This document shows positions 35,164 through 43,920 of a DNA stretch of 64,000 nucleotides, piece after piece. Each line of letters starts with the position of its first letter. The stretch's first letter is position 1. Source of the stretch: Nitrobacter sp. NHB1 (lineage in GTDB: Bacteria > Pseudomonadota > Alphaproteobacteria > Rhizobiales > Xanthobacteraceae); assembly GCF_036964665.1 (NCBI RefSeq), contig NZ_JBAMDA010000001.1:2704001-2768000 (forward strand). Direction: 5' to 3'. The translations under genes were made by a program, and so were the position numbers. Below the pieces are notes generated by a model that saw nothing but the letters and a program-made list of their open reading frames with translations, was not told the DNA's origin and searched no databases.

Positions 35164-35676
35164 TCAGACCGGCAGCCGTGCCTTGTTCTCAGCGTCATAG
35201 ACCGCGATCCGAAGGATCGGGAAACGCGACTTCAATTCCGTGGCGGCCTGCTTTGCCTGGGCCAGCGTCTCGAACTGGTTCTTGAAATGCCCGTCGACCA
35301 GCAGCGTAAAGCCGGTTGCGGGCGGCACGTCGGCGCGCGGCGCAGGACTGGATACCGGTTTGGTCGTCGCCGCGGCAGGCGTCGGCACGACTGTGGGCGC
35401 CGGAATAATCGGCGCGGTGACGGCGGGAGCCGGCTTCGGCGGCAAGGTGAGAGCTTTGCGCGGCGCGGTCGCGATCGGCATTTCAGTCGCGCACGATACG
35501 GTGTTGCTGCTGCTCTTCATGACCGCCGCCGGCTTCGCGACTTTGCCCTTTGCGGACGCCGGCTTTGCAGGCGTCTTGGGAAGCGTCCTTGTGGCCGCCT
35601 TTGCCGATGCCTTCGCGGATGGACGCGACGTTTTTACTGCCTTGCGGGCAGGGGTTTTGGTCGTGGCTTTTTTCAT
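35164..35676 (-). CDS. Lys/Ala/Pro-rich protein with conserved C-terminal domain
   Basis: 170 residues. The N-terminal 60 residues (MKKATTKTPARKAVKTSRPS...) are histone H1-like, Lys/Ala/Pro/Thr-rich and strongly basic; a Pro/Ala/Thr linker follows; the last 50 residues (FTLLVDGHFKNQFETLAQAKQAATELKSRFPILRIAVYDAENKARLPV) look like a small folded domain of SPOR-like character. No signal peptide. DNA binding by the tail is a guess from composition only. Confidence 0.65.
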   Translation of the reverse strand: MKKATTKTPARKAVKTSRPSAKASAKAATRTLPKTPAKPASAKGKVAKPAAVMKSSSNTVSCATEMPIATAPRKALTLPPKPAPAVTAPIIPAPTVVPTPAAATTKPVSSPAPRADVPPATGFTLLVDGHFKNQFETLAQAKQAATELKSRFPILRIAVYDAENKARLPV

Positions 35677-36033
35677 GACATCATTACGACTGACGGAATT
35701 TTCCGGCGAAGGCAACCCACCAGTCGAGGCAGGCCGGATTCGCCATCGCATCCTCGTTGATGTTTTTTTCGATCGGCTGACCGGATAGCAGCGGCCTGAT
35801 CGCAACGCCCTGCTTTTGCCGGGCAATGCGCGCGGATTTTTCGGGCATCGCAAAAATTTCGTGCGGCAGAAAGCGACTCGACTCGCTCTAAAGTTCTGAT
35901 GGTTTGCTTCATTGCGGCGCTGGGTGCAAGGCCGTCGCGCAGCACGACTGGCAGCGGCATGTCACTCTTGCGCCCGAGAAATTTAAGGTCGCGGAACCCG
36001 AGTGCCGGGCATGAGTCCATTTGGCGAAGGTTC
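35677..36033. other. Region between the Lys-rich gene and leuC
   Basis: About 360 bases. A 115-codon minus-strand frame at 35673-36020 is open but Cys/Arg/Lys-scattered without family resemblance, so I do not call it. No repeat or terminator was recognised. Confidence 0.4.
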
Positions 36034-37440
36034 TCAATGCCACTCGCGGACGTCGACGAAGTGACCCGCGATCGCGGCCGCCGCCGCCATCGCGGGCGAC
36101 ACCAGATGCGTGCGGCCCTTGAAACCTTGCCGGCCTTCGAAGTTGCGGTTGGAGGTCGAGGCGCAGCGCTCTTCCGGCTTCAGCTTGTCGGGATTCATCG
36201 CAAGGCACATCGAGCAGCCCGGCTCGCGCCACTCGAAACCGGCCTTGATGAAGATCTTGTCGAGGCCTTCGGCTTCCGCCTGCTCCTTCACGAGCCCTGA
36301 GCCCGGCACGACCATGGCATTGACGTTGCCGTTCACCGTTCTGCCGTCCGCGATCTTCGCCGCCGCGCGCAGATCCTCGATGCGGCCGTTGGTGCAGGAG
36401 CCGATGAAGACGCGGTCGAGCGTGATGTCGGTGATCCTGGTGCCCGCAGTCAGGCCCATGTAGTGCAGCGCGCGCTCCTTGGAGAGCCGCTTCGCTTCGT
36501 CGGCGATGTCGGCGGGATTGGGCACCTTGCCGGTCACCGAAATGACGTCTTCAGGACTGGTGCCCCAGGTCACGATCGGCGGCAGCTTGGCGGCGTCGAG
36601 CCGGATCTCGTGATCGAAGTGCGCGCCGTCGTCGCTGCGCAGTTTCTCCCAGTAGCGCATCGCCGCATCCCAGTCGGCGCCCTTCGGCGCTTTCGGGCGT
36701 CCTTTCAGGAACTCGTAGGCCTTCTCGTCCGGCGCGACCAGGCCGGCGCGCGCGCCGCCCTCGATCGACATGTTGCAGACCGTCATGCGGCCTTCCATGG
36801 TCAGCGCGCGGATCGCGGCGCCGGCATATTCCAGCACAAAGCCGGTGCCGCCGGCGGTGCCGATCTCGCCGATGATGGCGAGAATGATGTCCTTGGCGGT
36901 GACGCCGTCCGGCAGCGTGCCGTCGACCACCGCGCGCATGTTCTTCGCCTTCTTCTGGATCAGCGTCTGGGTCGCAAGCACATGCTCGACCTCGGAGGTG
37001 CCGATGCCGTGCGCCAGCGCCCCGAATGCGCCGTGGGTCGAGGTGTGGCTGTCGCCGCAGACGATGGTGGTGCCGGGCAGGGTAAAGCCCTGCTCGGGGC
37101 CGATGACGTGAACGATGCCCTGACGCTTGTCGAACTCGTTGTAGTATTCGATGCCGAAATCCTTGGCGTTCCGCGCCAGCGTCGCGATCTGCTCGGCGCT
37201 CTCCGGATCGGGATTGGGTTTTGTACGATCGGTCGTCGGCACGTTGTGATCGACCACCGCGAGCGTCTTCTCCGGCGCATGAACCTTGCGGCCGGCCACG
37301 CGCAGACCCTCGAACGCCTGAGGCGAGGTCACTTCATGGACGAGGTGGCGATCGATGTAGATCAGGCAGGTGCCGTCCTCGGCCTCGTGGACCAGATGAT
37401 CGTTCCAGATCTTGTCGTACAGGGTTGTCGGTTTGGACAT
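36034..37440 (-). CDS. leuC: 3-isopropylmalate dehydratase large subunit
   Basis: A 468-residue aconitase-family enzyme. 4Fe-4S ligand Cys are in [16 protein letters not shown] and [15 protein letters not shown]; catalytic-region motifs are [41 protein letters not shown] and [21 protein letters not shown]. It works with LeuD. Preceded by rplS on the same strand, with a rho-independent terminator between them. Confidence 0.98.
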   Translation of the reverse strand: MSKPTTLYDKIWNDHLVHEAEDGTCLIYIDRHLVHEVTSPQAFEGLRVAGRKVHAPEKTLAVVDHNVPTTDRTKPNPDPESAEQIATLARNAKDFGIEYYNEFDKRQGIVHVIGPEQGFTLPGTTIVCGDSHTSTHGAFGALAHGIGTSEVEHVLATQTLIQKKAKNMRAVVDGTLPDGVTAKDIILAIIGEIGTAGGTGFVLEYAGAAIRALTMEGRMTVCNMSIEGGARAGLVAPDEKAYEFLKGRPKAPKGADWDAAMRYWEKLRSDDGAHFDHEIRLDAAKLPPIVTWGTSPEDVISVTGKVPNPADIADEAKRLSKERALHYMGLTAGTRITDITLDRVFIGSCTNGRIEDLRAAAKIADGRTVNGNVNAMVVPGSGLVKEQAEAEGLDKIFIKAGFEWREPGCSMCLAMNPDKLKPEERCASTSNRNFEGRQGFKGRTHLVSPAMAAAAAIAGHFVDVREWH

Positions 37441-37774
37441 GGACGTGAACCTATTGGAATTCTTTGAACGGGTCGCGCCGTGGGCGCGCGAGACAATCGC
37501 TGACGGGAACGCGGCGTCAGGTCGCCGAGGTCGCGAACCGTCCGAAGAAGCGTCCGGGCAAACGGCTGCGGTCGTCGATCACGATGCGCGCGACGAGGCG
37601 GCCGATGCTGGTCTGATCTGGGACCATTCCATCTTCTAACATGGCGGCATCCGCCGCGACAATCAATCGCGCCGCGGCGCCCTGCATCCGCGATAGATAG
37701 GCGCGAGCGCGGCAACAAAAAAGCGCGGCCGGTGCCGCGCTTTCGAAAGGCTTCGGAAGCGGGGCCGGGTGCGC
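37441..37774. other. rplS / leuC intergenic region
   Basis: About 330 bases holding the rplS terminator (37717-37743) and, by position, the leuC promoter and leader. No coding sequence is supported; GC-rich open frames here are shadows. Confidence 0.5.
37717..37743 (-). terminator. rplS terminator
   Basis: Read on the minus strand: AAGCGCGGC-ACCG-GCCGCGCTT followed by TTTTG. A 9-bp GC stem with a T-run 32 bases after the rplS stop. Confidence 0.85.
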
Positions 37775-38155
37775 TCAGCTCGTCGCTGCCGCGCGGTCCG
37801 TCTTTTTCTCGACAATGCGGGCCGACTTGCCGCGCAGGTTGCGCAGGTAATAAAGCTTGGCGCGGCGCACCTTGCCGCGGCGCACCACCTTGATCGAGTC
37901 GATCATCGGCGACATCACCGGAAACACGCGCTCGACGCCCTCGCCGTAGGAAATCTTGCGGACCGTGAAGCTCTCGTTGAGTCCGCCGCCGGAGCGGCCG
38001 ATGCAGACGCCTTCATAGGCCTGCACGCGGGTGCGCTCGCCTTCGACCACCTTGACGTTGACGATCACGGTATCGCCGGGGCCGAACTCCGGAATGGTTT
38101 TGGTCGCCGACAGTTTGTCGAACTGCTCTTTTTCGAGCTGCTGAATGATGTTCAT
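37775..38155 (-). CDS. rplS: Ribosomal protein L19
   Basis: 126 residues. Hallmarks [102 protein letters not shown]19 sits at the 30S-50S interface. The ATG at 38155 is the family start; the frame is open upstream to 38224 but not conserved. Last gene of the rpsP-rimM-trmD-rplS series. Confidence 0.98.
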
Positions 38156-38375
38156 TGCAATCTCCATCGGCGGCGCGCCCGGCCGTTTGAGGGGGCTGCG
38201 CGGAATTCTTTTATCCAGCGGCACATATTCCGCAAACGTGGATACCGGTTTTGCGAAAAGAATACGCGCAACTCAATTGGTTAGAGCATTTTCGAACGGC
38301 AAACCGGATTCCACTTTGCCTGAAAACGCTCGCTGCGCGGATTTGGCGCTCATATACGGCAAAGCCGGAGCGTTG

Positions 38376-39110
38376 TCACCCATCCGTCGTGTTTTTTGGC
38401 GGATTTTGCCTGGCCCATGCCGTCCAGAGGTCCGGACGGCGCGCCTCGGTCAGGGCTTCCGCCTCGGCCCGCCGCCAGGCGGCCACCTTGGCGTGGTCGC
38501 CGGAGAGAAGGATGTCCGGGATCGGGCGGCCTTCGAACTCCTGCGGGCGGGTGTATTGGGGGTATTCAAGCAGTCCGTGCGAAAAACTCTCGTCCGCGCT
38601 GGATTCCGCCTTGCCCATCACCCCCGGCAAAAGCCGGACGCACGCATCGATCAGCGTTATCGCGGCGATTTCGCCCCCGGACAGCACATAGTCACCGATG
38701 GACACTTCCTCGAGCCCGCGGGCCTCGATCGCCCGCTGGTCCACCCCCTCGAACCGCCCGCAGACGATCAGCGGCCCTGGCCCCGCGGCCAGTTCCACGA
38801 TCTGTGACTGGGTCAATGGCCGACCTCGCGGACTCATCAGCAGGCGTGGCCTGTCCGGCGACACCTCCGCCGCGTCGATGGCTTTGGCAAGCACATCGGC
38901 GCGCAGCACCATGCCCGGGCCGCCGCCGGCCGGGGTGTCATCGACGCTGCGGTGGCGGTCGGTGGCGGAATCCCGGATATCGCGGACGTCCAGCGCCCAC
39001 AGGCCGGCGGCCAGCGCCCTCCCGGCGAGGCTGGCGCCGAGCGGCCCCGGAAACATCTCGGGAAACAGGGTCAGGACGGTCGCGCGCCAGGATATTTGCT
39101 GTGGTGTCAT
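38376..39110 (-). CDS. trmD: tRNA (guanine37-N1)-methyltransferase TrmD
   Basis: A 244-residue SPOUT-family trefoil-knot enzyme making m1G37. [99 protein letters not shown] and [41 protein letters not shown] are diagnostic. The start is the ATG at 39110 ([12 protein letters not shown]). Unusually, a CATTGCGAG palindrome is inserted between it and rimM. Confidence 0.97.
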   Translation of the reverse strand: MTPQQISWRATVLTLFPEMFPGPLGASLAGRALAAGLWALDVRDIRDSATDRHRSVDDTPAGGGPGMVLRADVLAKAIDAAEVSPDRPRLLMSPRGRPLTQSQIVELAAGPGPLIVCGRFEGVDQRAIEARGLEEVSIGDYVLSGGEIAAITLIDACVRLLPGVMGKAESSADESFSHGLLEYPQYTRPQEFEGRPIPDILLSGDHAKVAAWRRAEAEALTEARRPDLWTAWARQNPPKNTTDG

Positions 39111-39123
39111 GAGCCAAACCGCC

Positions 39124-39229
39124 GTCATTGCGAGCGAAGCGAAGCAATCCAAGAGTCTGGTGCGAGAGCTGGATTGCTTCGTCGCTGTCGGGACGACGCT
39201 ATGCGTCGCCCTGCGCTCCTCGCAATGAC
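39124..39229. repeat. CATTGCGAG-type palindromic repeat, copy 3 (inside the rimM-trmD operon)
   Basis: GTCATTGCGAGCGAAGCGAA... from 39124 pairs with ...CTGCGCTCCTCGCAATGAC ending at 39229; internal AGCAATCC / GGATTGCT and an extra GACGACGC-TAT-GCGTCGCC hairpin. It separates rimM from trmD by 126 bases within an otherwise co-directional ribosome-maturation operon. Confidence 0.85.
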
Positions 39230-39236
39230 GAAATGA

Positions 39237-39788
39237 TTATGCCTGATCAGGCTCCTCGCCCTCGATTTCGCCGGGCATCTCGATCACCACACGTCCGCCC
39301 GCGATGTCCACGGTCGGCACCACGGCATCGGTGAACGGCAGCATCCGCGTCGGACCGTGCGCGGGCGCGATCTCGATGATGTCGCCGGCGCCGAAATTGT
39401 GGATGGCGGCGACGGTTCCGAGCGGCGTGCCGGCCGCATCGACCGCAGTGAGGCCGATCAGGTCGGCGTGGTAGAATTCGCCCTCGTCTGTCGCGGGAAG
39501 TTTGTCGCGTGCGACGTAGAGGTCGGTGCCGTTAAGCCGCTCGGCCTCGTCGCGCGTGGTGACGCCCTTCAATGTCGCGATGAGGTGGTCTTTCGTCGGA
39601 CGAGCGTGTGTCACTTCAAACTGACGCGCGCCGTCCCTGGTCGCGAGCGGGCCGTAATGCTTTACGGCCAGCGGATCTTCGGTGAACGTCCACAGCCGCA
39701 CCTCGCCGCGCAGGCCATGCGCGGCGCCGATCCGGGCCACGCAGACGCGCCGTACCTCCGCGCACGGCATCTGGTCAACTTCTGTCAT
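39237..39788 (-). CDS. rimM: Ribosome maturation factor RimM
   Basis: 183 residues: N-terminal barrel ([34 protein letters not shown]) and C-terminal PRC-barrel ([60 protein letters not shown]). It assists 30S head assembly with S19. The ATG at 39788 lies within the end of repeat copy 4, so the repeat supplies the start codon; an ATG at 39770 is an alternative. Confidence 0.96.
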   Translation of the reverse strand: MTEVDQMPCAEVRRVCVARIGAAHGLRGEVRLWTFTEDPLAVKHYGPLATRDGARQFEVTHARPTKDHLIATLKGVTTRDEAERLNGTDLYVARDKLPATDEGEFYHADLIGLTAVDAAGTPLGTVAAIHNFGAGDIIEIAPAHGPTRMLPFTDAVVPTVDIAGGRVVIEMPGEIEGEEPDQA

Positions 39789-39862
39789 TGTGAGGAGCGG
39801 AGCGACGAAGCAATCCGGTCTTGCGCGCTTGCTCTGGATTGCTCCGCTTCGCTCGCAATGAC
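39784..39862. repeat. CATTGCGAG-type palindromic repeat, copy 4 (overlaps rimM start)
   Basis: GTCATTGTGAGGAGCGGAGC... from 39784 pairs with ...CTTCGCTCGCAATGAC ending at 39862, with GAAGCAATCC / GGATTGCTCC internally. Its left end covers the rimM start codon and it stops 13 bases after the rpsP stop codon. Confidence 0.85.
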
Positions 39863-39875
39863 GAAGGCATTTGTC

Positions 39876-40208
39876 TTACGCCTTCGCGGCGGCTTCGGCC
39901 TGCGCCTTGCGCTCCTTGCGCGGCACGGCCTTCTCCGGGTTGTTGCGCGCCGTGCGCTTCTTGACGCCGGCGGCATCCAGGAAACGCGCCACGCGGTCGG
40001 ACGGCTGCGCGCCCTTGGCGAGCCAGGCCTTGACCTTGTCGAGGTCGATCTTGAGCCGGTCGGCATTGTCCTTCGGCATCAGCGGATTGAAGTAGCCGAG
40101 CCGCTCGATGAAACGGCCGTCGCGCGGATAGCGCGAATCGGCGACGACGAGATGATAGACCGGCCGCTTCTTGGTGCCGGCACGGGCGAGGCGGATCACG
40201 ACGGGCAT
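39876..40208 (-). CDS. rpsP: Ribosomal protein S16
   Basis: 110 residues: [82 protein letters not shown], then an Ala/Lys-rich alphaproteobacterial tail ([23 protein letters not shown]). 30S assembly protein. First of the rpsP-rimM-trmD-rplS run, preceded by a CGTCATTCCGG repeat after ffh. Confidence 0.98.
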   Translation of the reverse strand: MPVVIRLARAGTKKRPVYHLVVADSRYPRDGRFIERLGYFNPLMPKDNADRLKIDLDKVKAWLAKGAQPSDRVARFLDAAGVKKRTARNNPEKAVPRKERKAQAEAAAKA

Positions 40209-40256
40209 AAGGTTCTCCTGATGTGGTTCGATTGAAAAGGTTGATCGATTTGCTCA

Positions 40257-40360
40257 CGTCATTCCGGGGCGCGAGCGCTTGCGAGCGAGCCCGGAATCCA
40301 TAACCACGACAGGGAGTATGGATTCCGGGCCCGCGCAAAGACGCGCGTCCCGGAATGACG
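40257..40360. repeat. CGTCATTCCGG-type palindromic repeat
   Basis: CGTCATTCCGGGGCGCGAGC at 40257 pairs with ...ACGCGCGTCCCGGAATGACG ending at 40360; internal CCCGGAATCCATA / TATGGATTCCGGG arms. A clean long hairpin between ffh and rpsP, and the best copy of the family also seen at 29136. Confidence 0.88.
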
Positions 40361-40377
40361 GGTAGAGAGGGGGATTC

Positions 40378-41919
40378 TCATTTCTTCTTCCTGGGGAAGC
40401 CGAGGCCGGGCAGCGTCGGCTTGCCGCCAAGTCCGGTGAGGCCGGGAAGGTTGGGCAGACCGCCGCGCAATCCCGCCGGCAGATCCTTCGGCATTTGCGG
40501 CAGGCCGTCGGCGCCTTTCGGCATTTTATCCGCCAGCGCTTTCATTTGTTCGGGCGTGGGCATCGGCATGCCGCCGCCGAAGCCCATGGCCTGCGCGATG
40601 CCGGCGAGCGCGCCGCGCTTGCCGGTTGCCATCATCTTCATCATGTCGGCCATGCTGCGATGCATCTTGAGCAGCTTGTTGATCTCCTCGACCTTCTGGC
40701 CGGCGCCGGCAGCGATGCGCCGCTTGCGGCTGGCCTTCAGGATATCGGGATGCTTGCGCTCCTGCCGCGTCATCGAATCGATCACCGCGACCTGACGTTT
40801 GATGATCCTGTCGTCGAGACCGGCTGCGGCGATTTGGTTCTTCATCTTGGCGACGCCGGGCATCATGCCCATCAGGCCGGATACGCCGCCCATGTTCGCC
40901 ATCTGCAACAACTGCTCGCGCATGTCGTTGAGGTCGAACTGGCCCTTGCGCATCTTCTCGGTCGTGCGCGCGGCTTTTTCGGCATCGATATTGGCGGCGG
41001 CCTTTTCGACCAGCGTGACCACGTCGCCCATGCCGAGGATGCGGCCGGCGATGCGGGAGGGATGGAAATCCTCCAGCGCGTCGGTCTTTTCGCCGGTGCC
41101 GATCAGCTTGATCGGCTTGCCGGTGACCTGACGCATCGACAGCGCGGCGCCGCCGCGGCCGTCTCCGTCCACTCGAGTCAGCACGATGCCGGTGAGGCCG
41201 ACGCGCTCGTCGAACGAGCGCGCGAGGTTGACGGCGTCCTGGCCGGTCAGCGAGTCCGCGACCAGCAGCACTTCATGCGGCTGGGCCACGGCTTTGATGT
41301 TCGCCGCCTCGGACATCATCTCTTCGTCGAGCGTGGTGCGGCCGGCGGTGTCGAGCAACACCACGTCGTAACCGCCGAGCTTGCCGGCTTCCAGCGCGCG
41401 GCGTGCGATCTGCTCGGGCTTTTGCCCCGCGGCGATCGGCAGCGTCTGGATTTCGAGATCGCGGCCGAGCACCGCGAGCTGCTCCATCGCGGCCGGACGA
41501 TAGATGTCGAGCGAGGCCATCAGGACTTTGCGTTTGTCGCGTTCGGTCAGCCGCCGCGCCAGCTTTGCTGTCGTGGTGGTCTTGCCCGAGCCCTGCAGGC
41601 CGACCATCATGATGGTGATCGGCGGCACCGCATTGAGGTCGATGGTCTGGCCGTCGTCGCCGAGCGTGGCGATCAGTTCGTCATGGACGATCTTCACCAC
41701 CATCTGGCCCGGCGTCACCGATTTGACGACGGTGGCGCCGATCGCCTGCTCGCGGACCTTGTCGGTAAAGCTTCTGACGACATCGAGCGAGACGTCGGCC
41801 TCGAGCAGCGCCCGGCGCACCTCGCGCATGGCGGCATCGACATCGGCTTCCGTCAACGCGCCGCGCCGCGTCAGCCGATCGAGAATGCCTCCGAGCCTTT
41901 CCGACAGATTGTCGAACAT
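40378..41919 (-). CDS. ffh: Signal recognition particle GTPase Ffh
   Basis: 513 residues: N domain (MFDNLSERLGGILDRLTRRGALTEADVDAAMREVRRALLEADVSLDVVRSFTDKV), G domain with MMVGLQGSGKTTTTAKLARRL, DIYRPAAMEQL, VVLLDTAGRTTLDEEMM, TRVDGDGRGGAALSM, and a Met-rich M domain (MANMGGVSGLMGMMPGVAK..RKRRIAAGAGQKVEEINKLLKMHRSMADMMKMM). The Gly/Leu/Pro-rich tail (LRGGLPNLPGLTGLGGKPTLPGLGFPRKKK) extends past the M domain. It targets nascent membrane proteins. The start at 41919 fits the family. Confidence 0.98.
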   Translation of the reverse strand: MFDNLSERLGGILDRLTRRGALTEADVDAAMREVRRALLEADVSLDVVRSFTDKVREQAIGATVVKSVTPGQMVVKIVHDELIATLGDDGQTIDLNAVPPITIMMVGLQGSGKTTTTAKLARRLTERDKRKVLMASLDIYRPAAMEQLAVLGRDLEIQTLPIAAGQKPEQIARRALEAGKLGGYDVVLLDTAGRTTLDEEMMSEAANIKAVAQPHEVLLVADSLTGQDAVNLARSFDERVGLTGIVLTRVDGDGRGGAALSMRQVTGKPIKLIGTGEKTDALEDFHPSRIAGRILGMGDVVTLVEKAAANIDAEKAARTTEKMRKGQFDLNDMREQLLQMANMGGVSGLMGMMPGVAKMKNQIAAAGLDDRIIKRQVAVIDSMTRQERKHPDILKASRKRRIAAGAGQKVEEINKLLKMHRSMADMMKMMATGKRGALAGIAQAMGFGGGMPMPTPEQMKALADKMPKGADGLPQMPKDLPAGLRGGLPNLPGLTGLGGKPTLPGLGFPRKKK

Positions 41920-42222
41920 GAGCCGTTCCTGGTTTTTTACCTCGCCCCATGGGAGAGGGGGCCGCGAGGACATCTTGGCGCTCGCCGGCGCCAAACTCCA
42001 AAACACGTTTGCGCCCGAGGGCGCACAGCGCTGTCGGACGTTGACCTCCGGCCCCTGCGGCCGGTCGGCGGGTCGAAAAGAACATCTCTTCGAGAATTCG
42101 GACGGATTTACAGGCGTCGGCCCGCCGGAGTCAAGCCGATTGGCGCGGCAGTTGCCTGGTTTTCAGCTCGCATGGCCGACGGAACCAGTATTCCGCGCGA
42201 CCGCTTCGGAGCGACGACGGCG
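41920..42222. other. Upstream region of ffh
   Basis: About 300 bases without a supported gene. It begins with CTCGCCCC-ATG-GGAGAGGGGG-like sequence and a GCGCCCGAGGGCGC palindrome (near 42014), both reminiscent of dispersed Bradyrhizobiaceae repeats, and should contain the ffh promoter. Confidence 0.45.
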
Positions 42223-42942
42223 TCACGGTCCCTCCTTGATCGCCCAGGAGACGCCGACCGTGACGCGCAGCGTCTCTTCGCCGGGCGCGATGGCGATGTC
42301 CGCGGCCATCGGCGCGGCGGCCCGGCGGTACATCACCGGCCCGGGTGATCCTTCTTCCGAAATGCTCAAGGGGGCGCCGAGCGTGACACCCGCCGCCTTG
42401 GCATAGATTTCCGCCTTGCGCCGCGCGTCGGCGATGGCCTGGGCGCGCGCGTCGTCGAGCAGCTTCGATGCGTTGGACACCATGAAATTGATGCCACCGA
42501 TGTCGTTGGCGCCGGCCGCGGTCACCGCGTCGATCACGCCGGCGATCTTGGCGACGTCGCGCAGCTTGACGGTGACACGGTTGGTGGCGCGATAGCCGGT
42601 AAGGACGTTCGGACCCGAGCGGTTCTGATTGGCATATTGCGGCTGCAGCGACAGTCGCGAGGTCTGGTAGTCCTTCTCGGCAATTCCCGCGCTTTTCAGC
42701 GCCAGCAGCACCTTGCCCATGGCGGCGTTGTTGGCGTCGGAGGCTTCGCGCGCGGTCTTGGCGTCGGTGGTGACGCCCGCTTCGATCCGCGCGAGATCGG
42801 GCGGCACCGAGATCGTGGCTTCGCCGGTCACCGAGACCGTTGGCGGCGCCGCCGCTTCGGCTTGCGCCGGCATCGCCGCCAAAGCGGCGATGGCGGCAGC
42901 GGCGATCGTGAGGAGAATCCGGTTCTGCATGACGGCTCTCAT
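42223..42942 (-). CDS. SIMPL (DUF541) domain periplasmic protein
   Basis: 239 residues: signal peptide (ILLTIAAAAIAALAAMPAQAEA), then the SIMPL domain (PTVSVTGEATISVPPDLARIEAGVTTDAKTAREASDANNAAMGKVLLALKSAGIAEKDYQTSRLSLQPQYANQ, GYRATNRVTVKLRDVAKIAGVIDAVTAAGANDIGGINFMVSN, ARAQAIADARRKAEIYAKAAGVTLG). Family role unclear; envelope or oxidative-stress functions have been proposed. Starting at 42942 gives an ATGA overlap with the preceding GyrI-like gene; an internal ATG at 42930 is possible. Confidence 0.9.
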   Translation of the reverse strand: MRAVMQNRILLTIAAAAIAALAAMPAQAEAAAPPTVSVTGEATISVPPDLARIEAGVTTDAKTAREASDANNAAMGKVLLALKSAGIAEKDYQTSRLSLQPQYANQNRSGPNVLTGYRATNRVTVKLRDVAKIAGVIDAVTAAGANDIGGINFMVSNASKLLDDARAQAIADARRKAEIYAKAAGVTLGAPLSISEEGSPGPVMYRRAAAPMAADIAIAPGEETLRVTVGVSWAIKEGP

Positions 42943-43658
42943 TTCAGCGGCACATAGACGTTGATGACCAGATTGTCTTCCTCGGTCTTCAGCGGATCGG
43001 TCATGTACTCCTCGATGAAGGTATCCTTGGCCTCGAGCTTCTTGTCGTCAAGGTGGTTGGTGATCGCCTCATAGGTGTTGTCCATGTTGTCGTAGGAGCC
43101 GCGATGCACGAACTTCAGCGCCTTGCCCTCGGGTGATTTGCCCATGCGCATGTCCTTGGGCAGGTCCTTCAGCTCCTGATCGACCGGGACTTCCGCCAGA
43201 AACGAGAAGCCGGTGTCGTCGGTCGAGGTATAGACGATCATCATGTTGCCGGCGGCCTTGACGCCCTGCTTGTCGAGAACGGCCGTCAGCGACTTGAAGG
43301 AATCGATCAGCGTCTCGAATGCGGTGTCCCAGGTGGCGTTGTTTCTGAAAGTCAGGACAGTCTTCGGCGTCAGCGTGAATTCCTCGCCGAAGGGATCGGC
43401 GGTCTGCACCGGCGCGGTGACCGGCGGCTTCGGCGCCTCAGCGGTCGGGTTCTCCGGCGTCTGCACCTCGGCCGGGGGCGGGGTCGGTGTGGCCGGCGTT
43501 GTCGTTCCGGGCGGGGTTGGCGCGGCAGGGGTTGCGGGTGCCGTCGCGCCGGGAGGGGTCGCGGGCGGCGTCTGGGCCAGCACGGCGGAGAACCCGAGCG
43601 ACAAGACCGCCGGAATCATCGCGATCGCGAGGCGGCGAAAGAGGCGGGGGCAATTCAT
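42939..43658 (-). CDS. Exported GyrI-like / effector-binding domain protein
   Basis: 239 residues: signal peptide (LAIAMIPAVLSLGFSAVLA), a Pro/Thr/Ala-rich linker (about 30-85), then an effector-binding-like domain: KTVLTFRNNATWDTAFETLIDSFKSLTAVLDKQGVKAAGNMMIVYTSTDDTGFSFLAEVPVDQE, FVHRGSYDNMDNTYEAITNHLDDKKLEAKDTFIEEYMTDP, NLVINVYVPLK. This fold normally binds small ligands in the cytoplasm (GyrI/Rob/BmrR), so a secreted version is notable. Its stop overlaps the SIMPL start, implying translational coupling. Function unknown. Confidence 0.82.
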   Translation of the reverse strand: MNCPRLFRRLAIAMIPAVLSLGFSAVLAQTPPATPPGATAPATPAAPTPPGTTTPATPTPPPAEVQTPENPTAEAPKPPVTAPVQTADPFGEEFTLTPKTVLTFRNNATWDTAFETLIDSFKSLTAVLDKQGVKAAGNMMIVYTSTDDTGFSFLAEVPVDQELKDLPKDMRMGKSPEGKALKFVHRGSYDNMDNTYEAITNHLDDKKLEAKDTFIEEYMTDPLKTEEDNLVINVYVPLK

Positions 43659-43920
43659 TATAGAAGGTCTCCCTGATCGTGCTGGCCGATGTCCGCGAGA
43701 CCCGGCCCTTAGCCGCTGTTACGGGCGGAATCATGCGATGCTTAACACGCGGCTCTGATATCCGTCCCATGACAGATATGTCATGCCGCATCGTGGCGGG
43801 TGTGGGGCACTGAGACGGATTTGTGTTAACGAGCGCGGATGCCGGTCGCACTGGCCAACCACCGTGCGTTCGCCATATAAAGCCGCGGAAGACGGATGTC
43901 GGAAAAATTGGACGCCGGAT

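Noticed and set aside
35673-36020. 115-codon minus-strand open frame upstream of the Lys-rich gene
   Set aside because: No family resemblance, erratic composition and no ribosome site; overlaps the real start at 35676.
42182-42206. EcfG-like motif GGAAC-N16-CGCT on the plus strand
   Set aside because: One mismatch and it faces no plus-strand gene; the next genes are on the minus strand.
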